Below, piece by piece: positions 46,494 to 55,107 of a stretch of DNA of 64,000 nucleotides. Under the pieces are notes generated by a model, which did not search any database, was not told where the DNA came from, and saw only the letters and a program-made list of their open reading frames with translations. The translations under genes were made by a program, and so were the position numbers. Position 1 is the stretch's first letter; the number at the start of each line of letters is the position of its first letter. This stretch comes from Chelativorans multitrophicus (GTDB lineage Bacteria; Pseudomonadota; Alphaproteobacteria; Rhizobiales; Rhizobiaceae): NCBI RefSeq assembly GCF_011317445.1, contig NZ_JAAAPL010000007.1, positions 1 to 64,000 on the forward strand, in the 5' to 3' direction.

Positions 46494-47612
46494 ATGACAA
46501 AAGGCCGGATGGAAGGGACGGGCGATCGGAGGGCGAAGGGACGGGCGCGGGAATTGGGCTGGCGCCTGCCCGGGACGACCGGACACGACAATGCGATCAC
46601 CGATGTCGCGGGCGTGTGCGTCGGTCTGGTAACGCTGAACGAGCCGGAGGGGCGCATCCGCACCGGGGTGACTGCGATCCTGCCTTTCGGGCACGAGCGC
46701 GAACCGCGCATCGCGCATGCCGGCATCTACGTCCTCAACGGAAACGGCGAGATGACGGGCGCGCACTGGATTCGCGATGCCGGCTATTTCCTCGGGCCGG
46801 TGTGCATCACCAACACCCACAGCGTCGGTATTGCCCATCACGCCGCGGTCAAATGGATGATCGCACAGTATGAGGAGGCGTTCCGCGACCATCATCTGTG
46901 GGCCATGCCGGTGATCGCCGAGACCTATGACGGCGTCCTCAACGACATCAACGGCCAGCATGTGCGCGAGGAGCACGTTCTCGCCGCGCTCGACGGCGCC
47001 CGGCCCGGCCCCGTCGCCGAAGGCAACACCGGCGGCGGCACCGGGATGATCTGCTACGAGTTCAAGGGCGGCACGGGCACGTCCTCTCGCCGCGTTGAGC
47101 TGGGAGGCGCTCACTACACGTTCGGCGTGCTCGTGCAGGCCAATCACGGCCGCCGCGACTGGCTGACGGTGCTGGGCGAATCCGTAGGCAGGCAGTTGGA
47201 CGATCATCGGCTGCTGGACCGCGAGCGCGGCTCGATCATCGTGGTGATCGCCACGGACGCGCCCTTGCGGCCGGGCCAGCTCGACCGGCTGGCGCGGCGC
47301 GGCGCCATCGGCATCGGCCGTTCCGGCACGCCGGGCGGCAACAGCTCAGGCGACATCTTCCTGGCCTTCAGCACCGCCAATGCCCGCCCGCTTCCCCAGT
47401 TCGACGCCCCCCTGCAAGGCTTCACCCACCTCAACGACGAGATCCTCGACCCCGCCTACGAGGCGGCGGTCGAGGCGACCGACGAGGCGATCCTGAACGC
47501 GATGCTGGCGGCCGAGGACACGACCACGCTCAAGCCGCCGGGCCTGACCTGCAAGGCGCTCGATGCAGCGGCCGTGACGGACATCCTGCGCCGGGCAGGA
47601 AAGAGCGGCTAG
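46494..47612 (+). CDS. P1/DmpA-family aminopeptidase (S58 peptidase)
   Basis: 372 residues, the same size as DmpA from Ochrobactrum (L-aminopeptidase, D-amidase/esterase). DmpA is made as a precursor that cleaves itself before a catalytic Ser; here the site is G246-S247 (RGSIIVVIATDAPLRPGQL). The N-terminal GHDNAITDVAGVCVGLVT and C-terminal GIGRSGTPGGNSSGDIFLAFST segments match. GGAGGCGGG precedes the ATG at 46494; the longer frame reads through the operator. It probably releases amino groups from small amides or beta-peptides in the pathway of the neighbouring importer and formamidase. Confidence 0.88.
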   Translation: MTKGRMEGTGDRRAKGRARELGWRLPGTTGHDNAITDVAGVCVGLVTLNEPEGRIRTGVTAILPFGHEREPRIAHAGIYVLNGNGEMTGAHWIRDAGYFLGPVCITNTHSVGIAHHAAVKWMIAQYEEAFRDHHLWAMPVIAETYDGVLNDINGQHVREEHVLAALDGARPGPVAEGNTGGGTGMICYEFKGGTGTSSRRVELGGAHYTFGVLVQANHGRRDWLTVLGESVGRQLDDHRLLDRERGSIIVVIATDAPLRPGQLDRLARRGAIGIGRSGTPGGNSSGDIFLAFSTANARPLPQFDAPLQGFTHLNDEILDPAYEAAVEATDEAILNAMLAAEDTTTLKPPGLTCKALDAAAVTDILRRAGKSG

Positions 47613-47614
47613 AG

Positions 47615-47690
47615 CATTTTGCAGCCGGACGGAATCGTCTGACGTTGCACAAATGCGGCTAAAACAAATCGATAGAGCGTCCGCCGGCGG
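47615..47690. repeat. Rhizobial-type dispersed intergenic repeat (tentative)
   Basis: The stretch opens with TAGAGCATTTTGCAGCCGG, continues with GACGGAATCGTC and AAATGCGGCTAAAACAAA, and ends in TAGAGCG. It resembles dispersed palindromic elements that I recall between genes in Rhizobiales. It lies between convergent dmpA-like and aminotransferase genes. Only a genome-wide copy count could confirm it. Confidence 0.35.
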
Positions 47691-47695
47691 CGCGA

Positions 47696-49069
47696 TCAGA
47701 GGCCGACGTCGGCGAAGACCTCCGCCATCGTATCCTCGAGGATGTCGAATATCTCGCCGATCTGGCCCTCGGTGATGATGAAGGGGGGCCCGAGCACGAT
47801 CGCCTGGCCGAGCGGGCGGCAGATCAATCCCTTTTCGAGGGCCTTGTTGGCGATGCGCTCCGGGATCCGGAGCGCCCCGTCCAGCGGGGCCTTGCTGTTC
47901 TTGTCGGCGACCAGCTCGACCGCCCCCATCAGGCCGACGCCGCGCGCTTCGCCGGCATGGTCGTGCCTGGCCAGCCGGTCCAATCCCGCGAGGAAGCGCG
48001 GGCTAACGCGGCGCACATTGTCGAGCAGGCCCTCCGTCTCGATCACCTCCAGCGCCTTCAGCGCGATCGCGCTGCCGAGCGGGTTGCCGCCGGACGTGAA
48101 GCCATGCGGGAATTCCTCGGCCGCCTCGCAGGCGCGCGTCAGCGCGTCGGCGAGTTCCGGCCCGAGGATGATCGCGCCCATCGGGAAATAGCCAGCGGTG
48201 ATGCATTTGGAGGCGACGATGGCATCGGGCTCGACATTGTACTTGTCGCCGCCCCACATCTCGCCGGTGCGGCCGAAACCGGTGATCACCTCGTCGGCGA
48301 TGAGCGGAATGCCGTATTTGCGCAGGATGGGCCTGATCGCCTCGAAATAGCCCCTAGATGGCGGGATGACCCCGCCCGCCCCCTGCACGGGTTCGGCGAA
48401 CATGCCGGCGATGGTGTCCGGCCCTTCCTTGATAATCAGCTCTTCCAGCTTGCGGGCGAGGCGTTGCGAAAACGCGGCCTCGCTCTCGCCGGGCTCTCCG
48501 TAGCGCCAGTGGTGGGGGCAGTCGGCATGCAGGAAGCCGGGCAGCGGCAGGCCGAATTCCGCATTGTAGGTCTTGCCCGTCATCGACGCCGTGGCGACCG
48601 TCACACCATGGTAGGCGTTGACGCGGGTGATTATCTTGCGGCGCTGCGGCTGGCCGTTGCGACGGTGCAGCAGCCACAACATCTTGACGACCGTGTCGTT
48701 CGCCTCGGAGCCAGAATTGGTGTAGTAGACGCGGCCGCTCGGGAAGGGCGAAATTTCGATGAGCTTTTCGGAGAGCGCCACCGTCGTATCCGCGATCCTG
48801 CCGAAAAAGGCATGATAGCCCGGAAACCTGCGGGCCTGGTCGCAGATCGCCTCGATCAGCCCCTTGTGATTGAAGCCGGCGACATTGTTCCAGAGGCCGG
48901 AATTGGCATCCATGTAGCTCTTGCCATGGACGTCGAAGACATGAATCCCTTCGCCATGGGTCAGCACGACCGGTCCGTTCTGATTTAGTGTTTCAAGATC
49001 CGTGAACCCATGGAAAACGTTTTCCTGGTCGCGCTGCTCCCAAGAATTCTTGGCGCGGTGATACAACAT
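47696..49069 (-). CDS. Class III (omega) aminotransferase
   Basis: 457 residues. Class III features are present: YTNSGSEANDTVVKMLWL, AYHGVTVATASMTG, PVQGAGGVIPP, LIADEVITGFGRTGEMWGG and the PLP lysine in VASKCITAGYFPMGA. The family includes omega-amino-acid or polyamine to pyruvate transaminases. The ATG at 49069 follows GGGAGACAGAG; the longer frame crosses the operator. The same operator motif as in front of the transporter operon sits 16 bp upstream, tying it to that pathway as the probable step that removes the freed amine. Confidence 0.9.
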   Translation of the reverse strand: MLYHRAKNSWEQRDQENVFHGFTDLETLNQNGPVVLTHGEGIHVFDVHGKSYMDANSGLWNNVAGFNHKGLIEAICDQARRFPGYHAFFGRIADTTVALSEKLIEISPFPSGRVYYTNSGSEANDTVVKMLWLLHRRNGQPQRRKIITRVNAYHGVTVATASMTGKTYNAEFGLPLPGFLHADCPHHWRYGEPGESEAAFSQRLARKLEELIIKEGPDTIAGMFAEPVQGAGGVIPPSRGYFEAIRPILRKYGIPLIADEVITGFGRTGEMWGGDKYNVEPDAIVASKCITAGYFPMGAIILGPELADALTRACEAAEEFPHGFTSGGNPLGSAIALKALEVIETEGLLDNVRRVSPRFLAGLDRLARHDHAGEARGVGLMGAVELVADKNSKAPLDGALRIPERIANKALEKGLICRPLGQAIVLGPPFIITEGQIGEIFDILEDTMAEVFADVGL

Positions 49070-49084
49070 CTCTGTCTCCCAATG

Positions 49085-49102
49085 TTTTTTTCGACGTAAA
49101 AA
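49085..49102. promoter_or_regulatory. Shared operator candidate upstream of the aminotransferase
   Basis: The sequence is TTTTTT-TCGACG-TAAAAA. It differs from the copy at 46426-46443 at two positions, and the flanks are also alike (TGT before, ACA after one base). It is 16 bp from the ATG, a position suited to repression. Confidence 0.65.
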
Positions 49103-49649
49103 GACACTCACACAACGATGAAATTTGGTCAAGCGGTGTGAGTGGATGCGCCTCTTTATACCAGATGGACGGCGCTTCACCTGCTCGCAGCTACATGGCT
49201 GCTAATCGATATGGCCGACGCAGCGCAGAGGCGTCGAACGACCGTCAGTCCCCGGTGCATGGCGGCACTGTAATTCAGATATTGAGTGCCGTTCCGGTCT
49301 AAACCTGGCTATGGACGCAAAGGTGCGAAAATAGATGGATCGAAGAACCGGTTTTTGTGGGTCTGACAGCGGGGCTTTGACGACGTTCTTGCACGGGGAA
49401 AAGTCCTGAATGAGATTGATGCCGCCCCGACGCTGATTTCAGGCTTCTCTGATGCGCTCCAGGTAGATGAGGCGGCGGATGTTGTTAGACGAGGTTGGCC
49501 ATGCCGATCTTCAAGATGCACACGCTCATGCCGCCGTTTGTCCGATAACCCCACACATCAGATACCGCCCCGGCGCTGCTCGTACGGGCACTCCATATAT
49601 TTGCCGGGTGTCGATTTGAACGTCACTGTTACGTTCGCCACACCACATA
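49103..49649. other. Gene-free interval with a transposase C-terminal relic
   Basis: On the minus strand around 49430-49530 the frames give GMSVCILKIGMANLV, then after a frameshift NIRRLIYLERIREA. This resembles the extreme C-terminus of IS5-type transposases. Nothing else coding is seen. The interval separates the GC-rich aminotransferase cluster from the less GC-rich riboswitch operon. Confidence 0.4.
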
Positions 49650-52631
49650 TTAGTATGAAGCAGTCGCCGGAGCATAGAGCCCGGCTTCCTCTATAATGCG
49701 CCGATGAAGAAGCATGTCGCGAATAAGTTCTGCATGGTATCGTTTGACGATCTCTTCCCTTCGTTTTCGGTCAGCCGTTGCTTCAATACCTCCGATCACG
49801 GATGCAATTCGCTCAGATAAACGACGCAGTTCTTTCAGAATCACGGACTGATCTGCAAATGCCAAAAACGATTCTGGGGTTGATCTACCTACGCCGGTCG
49901 GCAAACTTGTTCCGAGATTGACGTATCCTTCCGGAAGCGAACCTTTCACATTTCTCACCGCTTTGAACTGTATGACGTCAAAGATCTGATCGACCGCCTG
50001 CTTTGCACCCGCGACACGGGTCGGATGATCGGTATCCGCGGCGACGTGCGGAAGCAATTCGAGTTTTTGGGGGAACTGCTCATTCAATGCTAGATAAGGT
50101 AGTAACGGCCCACTTAGGGCGCCGCTTTCCGCGTCACTGAAAATGTCTGCATCGATTGCAGCATATCGGACCTTACCAGATTGCAAGGCCTCCTTGAGGG
50201 CGCATACGTCGACAAGCTCGCCTCGGTCGAAGTTGATCAGAATAGCGCCGTGCGCCAATGCATCTAACAACTCGGAACTGATCAGGCCGGCATTGCTAAA
50301 TTTACCGCTCGCCTTGTTCAGCCTACCCAGTCCAACATGCACTGAAAGAACATTAGCGCCCAAGGCAGCGTCCATCGGACTGGCAAAATACTCGTAGCCC
50401 CCGGCTTCAATCCATGCCTTATGATGCTCTCGTGCATAGACGCGTACATGCATTCCAAAAGCCTTTGCAAGCTTGGCAACCTCGCGTCCAATGTTGCCAT
50501 AGCCGAGAACGGTAAACTTTTGTCCTTCCAGCTTCGAGGTCGGAAAGTCCTTCAGATCTCTACCGGTATCGAACTTTCCTGCAATCGACCGCTGATGCAA
50601 TTCGTTTACAGGAAGATCAGGAACAACCTTAATGAGCGCCTTCATCGCCATTTGGGCTGTAGCCCGACTGTTTATACCGGGAGTATTCATGAGCGGGGCG
50701 TTGCCACCGTCGCCATCCGGGCCACCCCAAGAATCCGAGAGCATGTTCCCGGTTCCTGTACCGATGCGGACGCCGCCGAGTGGGAATAAGGACTGTTTAG
50801 GGATGAAGGTAGCCGCCGTAATAAGCGCATCATATTCTCCTTTTGCAGTGCATGCGAGGAGTTCGGTCTCCGTACTCAAGCTTGGCTGATAGAAGAAATG
50901 AATCTTGCCTTTCTCTAATTCCTGATTTCCTTCAATTGGACCGCAATGGAATACGCCCCCCTTACTTTGAATGTGTTCCTCCACTTCGCTGTGATCCGGA
51001 GCACCGTGATCGTCGAGGCGCAGTCCAATCAAGTCAGACACCAGAACCGTGTATGCCCGATCGGGATCATCCTTCCGGAGAGGGCCACTATCGACCGCTT
51101 TAAGTTCGCAGGTTTCGCCTTGACTGGCCAGCTCCTCCTCAAGCACCGATATCTTGGCTCGGCGGTAGGCATATTCCAGGTTCTCCAGAAGCAGGTGAAG
51201 ATCTTCCGGGTCGCGGATGCCACCTACCCAAGCGCGGTAGTCGCCGGGCATGCCGGGAAAAGCATTCACATATCGAGCAGCGTCCAGCCCCTCTTCGAAG
51301 TCGCCGTTTACGTGCGTTATGCCTTCATAACCCAGGAGTTGTTTGGACCGGGCTATGATGCGGGCATGAACCTCCTTGTCGCAGATATCCGGATCCTCGA
51401 CTTTCAAAAGCATCACGGCGGCACCGCGCCGCTCGGCTTCGGTGACAGTGAATTTCAGGAGAGACGAGCGTTTAATCCAGTCCGAAATAACTCGCCGATT
51501 TTGAACAGAACGGCGGTTCAAATCGCTAACAGAACCTACGCGGCGAGCAGCCTGCAGCAAACCGAACGTCGTTTCGGCAAAGGCTAACGCACTATACGTG
51601 TTGATCACGCCGCCGAGCATTCTGTCCTGATTTGCGTCGTAAAAGGGTCCGATGGCCACAGACCGCTTGCCGGTTAAAGGCGTTTTTGGATCGACAGAAG
51701 GTGCAAGCTTGAGCTGCCGGGGTATTGCCCAAGCAGGATCGTTCTGGTTGCTTTCGATGAGCCTCAGTGCTTCCGGCGTAAGAGAGATAACAAAATAGCC
51801 CGAGATGCCGCCGATCGCCTTTTGAAATGGCATGAACAAGCAGCACTTTGTGACAACTTGCCGGACGAACTCTTCCCCCCACGGCATAGCACCCAACATC
51901 GACGTGGCATCGAAAATCACGTGACGGCTTTCCGGATCGCGATCCAACCAAGTCACAAGCTCCTTGATCTCGGCCTGTGTATAGGAGTTGGCACCAGTGG
52001 TCTCATGGCCGACCCCGATAAACAAGCTGATGCCCAACGCTTCCAACTGATCCGCCGTTGGAATAGTGCCGTCAGTATCAGCGAAGTGAAGCCGATCCAC
52101 GTCACCATTCTTTACAAATTTTTGCATCTCAATTAGCTGTGTCGCCCAGGATTGACGAAAGAACCCAGCGCTGACGGCCTTCGACGATTCAGGTCTTGGC
52201 GTGTCCACGTAAACCTGCTGCTTTAACTGGTTGGGATTCATGAGATGCATGATGGCAACGGTAAAGCCGCTGTGGCCGCCGCCTAGGCCGACCGCCATCA
52301 GATTCTGTGACGGGAACTCGAAATACTGATGTATTGACCTCATCATATCCTTCAGAATTTTATCAGCTGGATAACCTCGATGCATGCTGCGCGCTATTTC
52401 GGCCGTGGTGAACGGACCAATATCGTTGCCCTTATCGTCGACCTTTCGATAGTTCATTTCGAGCCATCTATCGAACTCGACCCGGCGTTGCCTGCTATGA
52501 ACCTCATCGAGCGTAGCGTCAGTGATGGGACCGACGCCGAAAAACGGATTTGACGGCGCTTTGGGAGGGCCTGGACGGGTCAGATTTCTTTCTTTGTCGA
52601 GTTGGTCCCTCAATGTCGAAGTCGTCGCCAT
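49650..52631 (-). CDS. Fused class V aminotransferase (SerC-like) / D-2-hydroxyacid dehydrogenase (SerA-like)
   Basis: 993 residues in two catalytic halves. Residues 25-500 are a phosphoserine-aminotransferase-like PLP domain, with GHETTGA (209-214), FDATSMLGAMPW (D241, PLP ring contact) and FQKAIGG (PLP lysine K271). Residues 525-910 are a 2-hydroxyacid dehydrogenase. The nucleotide loop is GYGNIG (710-715), followed by VYAREHH where NAD enzymes usually have Asp, hinting at NADP. Active-site candidates are R803 (NFDRGELVD), E835 and H862 (LLPHVAADT). A helical tail of about 100 residues replaces the ACT domain of many SerA proteins. SerC-SerA order suggests transamination coupled to reduction of the keto acid, for example serine to hydroxypyruvate to glycerate or the glyoxylate equivalent (inference). 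The base composition is lower in GC than its neighbours. It lies 36 bp downstream of the GcvT-like gene, under a glycine riboswitch. Confidence 0.8.
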   Translation of the reverse strand: MATTSTLRDQLDKERNLTRPGPPKAPSNPFFGVGPITDATLDEVHSRQRRVEFDRWLEMNYRKVDDKGNDIGPFTTAEIARSMHRGYPADKILKDMMRSIHQYFEFPSQNLMAVGLGGGHSGFTVAIMHLMNPNQLKQQVYVDTPRPESSKAVSAGFFRQSWATQLIEMQKFVKNGDVDRLHFADTDGTIPTADQLEALGISLFIGVGHETTGANSYTQAEIKELVTWLDRDPESRHVIFDATSMLGAMPWGEEFVRQVVTKCCLFMPFQKAIGGISGYFVISLTPEALRLIESNQNDPAWAIPRQLKLAPSVDPKTPLTGKRSVAIGPFYDANQDRMLGGVINTYSALAFAETTFGLLQAARRVGSVSDLNRRSVQNRRVISDWIKRSSLLKFTVTEAERRGAAVMLLKVEDPDICDKEVHARIIARSKQLLGYEGITHVNGDFEEGLDAARYVNAFPGMPGDYRAWVGGIRDPEDLHLLLENLEYAYRRAKISVLEEELASQGETCELKAVDSGPLRKDDPDRAYTVLVSDLIGLRLDDHGAPDHSEVEEHIQSKGGVFHCGPIEGNQELEKGKIHFFYQPSLSTETELLACTAKGEYDALITAATFIPKQSLFPLGGVRIGTGTGNMLSDSWGGPDGDGGNAPLMNTPGINSRATAQMAMKALIKVVPDLPVNELHQRSIAGKFDTGRDLKDFPTSKLEGQKFTVLGYGNIGREVAKLAKAFGMHVRVYAREHHKAWIEAGGYEYFASPMDAALGANVLSVHVGLGRLNKASGKFSNAGLISSELLDALAHGAILINFDRGELVDVCALKEALQSGKVRYAAIDADIFSDAESGALSGPLLPYLALNEQFPQKLELLPHVAADTDHPTRVAGAKQAVDQIFDVIQFKAVRNVKGSLPEGYVNLGTSLPTGVGRSTPESFLAFADQSVILKELRRLSERIASVIGGIEATADRKRREEIVKRYHAELIRDMLLHRRIIEEAGLYAPATASY

Positions 52632-52667
52632 GGTATATTATTCCTCGTGCCTAAAGTTGCTTAGCTT

Positions 52668-53192
52668 TTAATACTTAAGGTCAAACTGCCGATGATCGAT
52701 CTGCCAGAAGAAGAAGCGATCACTATTGTCATGGCGACGTTGGGAGAGAAGGACTGAGTCCAACCACGTCCTAATGAGACCACCCTGAAGGGGTATGACG
52801 TTGCCTTCTTCCGGCAGACTGATCTTAGTTCCTGCCTCTGCGCCCCGAATGGCGATGAGAACCCGATCGAGCGGACTGACGCTAAGGTCAAGCCCTTTGG
52901 CAAGCTTGCTCAGATGTGCCTCGTCCTGTGCCGCACAACCCGGATCGGACACCAGCATGAAGTGATCGGCACGAAGGCGGATGACAGCCATGTCATTAAG
53001 ACGACTGGCATTGTCATTGAATTGACAAAAATGCGATGGCGGCGCCATCGAATCGAATGGGCAGGCGCTGTGGAGATCAACGCTCGCCGGACAAGTGAGC
53101 GGCACGGGCCAGCCGATAAAGGCGACGAAACAGACCCCTGACTGCTGATGCAGATCTTGCAGTACTGAGTGGTTCGTTTCTTCGCCTGCCAT
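52668..53192 (-). CDS. Short GcvT/folate-binding-like protein under a glycine riboswitch
   Basis: 174 residues from the ATG at 53192, with a TGGAGAAG ribosome site. The middle, NDMAVIRLRADHFMLVSDPGCAAQDEAHLSKLAKGLDLSV then DRVLIAIRGAEA, resembles the GcvT stretch 'vyRlgeDrflLVvNaa..ekDlawL..' and 'lialQGP.A'. It is less than half the length of GcvT and lacks the GYTGEDGYE part, so it may be a regulatory or partial folate-binding module, or related to sarcosine oxidase gamma. The longer frame would read through the riboswitch. It is first gene of a two-gene operon with the fusion enzyme. Confidence 0.55.
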   Translation of the reverse strand: MAGEETNHSVLQDLHQQSGVCFVAFIGWPVPLTCPASVDLHSACPFDSMAPPSHFCQFNDNASRLNDMAVIRLRADHFMLVSDPGCAAQDEAHLSKLAKGLDLSVSPLDRVLIAIRGAEAGTKISLPEEGNVIPLQGGLIRTWLDSVLLSQRRHDNSDRFFFWQIDHRQFDLKY

Positions 53193-53238
53193 AACTTCTC
53201 CAGAAAAGCACGAAGCCGGCCGCACCGTGCAGCCATTC

Positions 53239-53430
53239 CGTGCCCCTCTGTCTGAAGCCTGAGAGACTCGCGCTGCCGGATAGGGCTCCGATAGCACTTA
53301 CACCTTCGGCGCGGGATCTTTGACAGGCCCCGTCTTTCCAGAGTGTCGCCCTGCTTACGGTTCTTTTGCCTGAGAGATTTTGGGCGTATTCCCCTTCGGC
53401 GGCAGCCGTGCGCTGCTCTCTCCCGCAACC
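53239..53430 (-). ncRNA. Tandem glycine riboswitch
   Basis: Read on the minus strand, aptamer 1 (about 53430-53335) has GGGAGAGAGC, GCCGCCGAAGGGGAA, ATCTCTCAGGCAAAAGAACC and ACACTCTGGAAAG. Aptamer 2 (about 53335-53239) has GCGCCGAAGGTGTAAG, GTCTCTCAGGCTTCAG and ACAGAGGGGCA. These are the conserved elements of the cooperative two-aptamer glycine riboswitch. It ends about 47 bp before the ATG at 53192. In most bacteria it turns on glycine cleavage or export when glycine is high; here it controls a GcvT-like protein and the aminotransferase-dehydrogenase fusion. Confidence 0.92.
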
Positions 53431-54373
53431 AGTTGAGGCCATTTAACCTCGCCGACGGAGAAATGCATAACCTACTCGCTGCAACTTGTCACCTGCACGC
53501 GACACCGCGGCTCACGATTATTGTTAGCCTCTTAGATCGTGTCGCTGTGTTCTGGCCCGATCACGTCAGCTTTCGACCTCCAAAGCCTGCCAAGTTGCTC
53601 GACAGTTTGTTAGCCGCGGAGTTGCCACGTACTAGGTACTGCCGCCACAATCTCGAAACGTTTCGGCTCCTCGGCTACCAATTCAATGTGCATCCCTGAG
53701 CTGATTTCGTCCAACAGTGGCCTCAGGCCGCATTGCGAGGCGTGGACAATGCCAACCCGCTGCTAGAGCTGATCAGGGTAATATTCCGGCTCGATAGGTC
53801 AGATTGACCCATTCCAACAGCTTGCGCACTCCAGCCTCGCGCCTGCAACTTGATCTGCCCGATAGCAATGTTCTTCTCGACCGAGGATGCGGAAAACCAA
53901 ACCGACCTTGTGCCGCAGGCGGTCTATATCGACGCCCGGTCCCGAGACATCGCAACCCACAGCGCGTTCAGACAGTACAATAGCATACTTTTCTCCGATC
54001 GCTTCGCCCCCGGTCATCGCGGACAAAGCGAGAATCCGTTAGGTTCTGTTTGCAATCTTCGACAACACCCCCCGTTATGGCCCTGCAGCACCTTGGTGGT
54101 TGAGACACGTAAAACGAAGGATCGGGCACTGCTTCGCTGCTCCGACATCGGTCCGGGCCTTTCCCGCCGTCTCGGAAGAGCGGTCTTTTGAGCGGTTCTG
54201 GCGCTGCGATGACACACGCGCGCGCCAGCGGCGGTTCCGGCCTCAGCCTGCCGGTCGTTATCCGTCTCCGATCTTTTCATCAGAGTACTATCGAGGCGGG
54301 AGCGGGCATTGCCAGCCTATCAGGTCAGGATCGCCTATCGGACGCCGCACCGGCGCTCTCCGTGCTTGAGAAC
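53431..54373. other. About 940 bp without a recognised gene
   Basis: Several short frames exist on both strands, none with a recognisable motif or a good ribosome site. The segment lies between the less GC-rich riboswitch operon and the DUF6455 gene with its NnrR box. It may be decayed DNA at a recombination boundary. The promoter of the riboswitch transcript must lie in its first 100 bp, but I see no clear -35/-10 pair. Confidence 0.4.
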
Positions 54374-54389
54374 TTTGCGCTAGCGCAAA
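54374..54389. promoter_or_regulatory. NnrR/FNR-class perfect palindrome, outlying copy
   Basis: TTTGCGCTAGCGCAAA, identical over 16 bp to the site at 16053-16068, and here extended to CTTTGCG-CTAG-CGCAAAG. Its centre is 80 bp upstream of the DUF6455 gene ATG, the same spacing as at nirK and nnrS. Confidence 0.75.
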
Positions 54390-54461
54390 GAACGAGCCGT
54401 TTCAGCACCTTATTATCAATATGGAAGTCCGTTCGTTTGAGAAACCGGGAGGGCGCGTCAC

Positions 54462-54905
54462 ATGAGCAGCAACCTGATCAAAAACACCCTCGGTGCGTGC
54501 CGGTCCGCAATCGCCATTTTCAAAGACCGCAGGCGGAGCAAGGCAGCGAGAAGGGATTTCTGGGCGCTTGGCATGGAGGAATGCACAGGCAGGTTGAACG
54601 CCCTCGGCATGTCGCCCAGCGAATTTGACAACGCCATGCACCTGCCCTGTGCCGCGCAGGATCTCCTCACGCTGGCGATGCGTTCAGTTGGAATCGATCC
54701 TAACAGCTTTCATACGCTGGAGTTCGCGTATGGCCGCTTCATGTACCGAACCTGCATCACATGTCCCCATCGCCGCAGATGTCACAGCCATCTAGAGGCC
54801 TTCGATTTCGAGGATCGCTATCGAGAGTTCTGCCCGAACAAGGATAATTTTTCGGAGCTACTCAGGCAACGGATGCAGTCTCAGGTCGGCTGTAAACTTT
54901 CATGA
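54462..54905 (+). CDS. DUF6455-family cysteine-rich protein (second copy)
   Basis: 147 residues. The C-terminal motif CITCPHRRRC, then FEDRYREFCPNKDNFSELL, matches the DUF6455 signature found at 7525-7965 (CMACPARGRC ... FARRYRHYCPNAASL). The N-terminal half is helical and otherwise diverged. A perfect NnrR-type box lies upstream. It is surrounded by mobile-element debris, far from the denitrification island, but apparently still wired to it. Confidence 0.78.
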   Translation: MSSNLIKNTLGACRSAIAIFKDRRRSKAARRDFWALGMEECTGRLNALGMSPSEFDNAMHLPCAAQDLLTLAMRSVGIDPNSFHTLEFAYGRFMYRTCITCPHRRRCHSHLEAFDFEDRYREFCPNKDNFSELLRQRMQSQVGCKLS

Positions 54906-55107
54906 TTGAACGCGGAAGCTCTGCAGCGGACGGCATTAGGAAATGTTCGATGATCTGTCGGCTGCTCGCGCTGCCCGTCACTTCCAAAGCGGCCGGAGTT
55001 CGTAAGACCATATGTCCGCATCTGTCGGTGAGGTGGCTCGCCCTACACTGCGCGTCCGAGGGTTGCTCGGGCGGGCCGAGCCGATCCTCATCACAGGAGG
55101 ACGAGCC

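Noticed and set aside
43538-46873. Long plus-strand frames (391, 303 and 562 codons) opposite the ABC transporter genes
   Set aside because: The permease and ATPase motifs lie on the minus strand; these frames are shadows rich in Arg, Glu and Gln.
53193-53297. N-terminal extension of the GcvT-like protein
   Set aside because: It would translate the second glycine aptamer; the ATG at 53192 has a good ribosome site.
53799-54026. 75-codon minus-strand frame in the gene-poor interval
   Set aside because: No family motif, no ribosome site and poor coding character; left as unassigned DNA.
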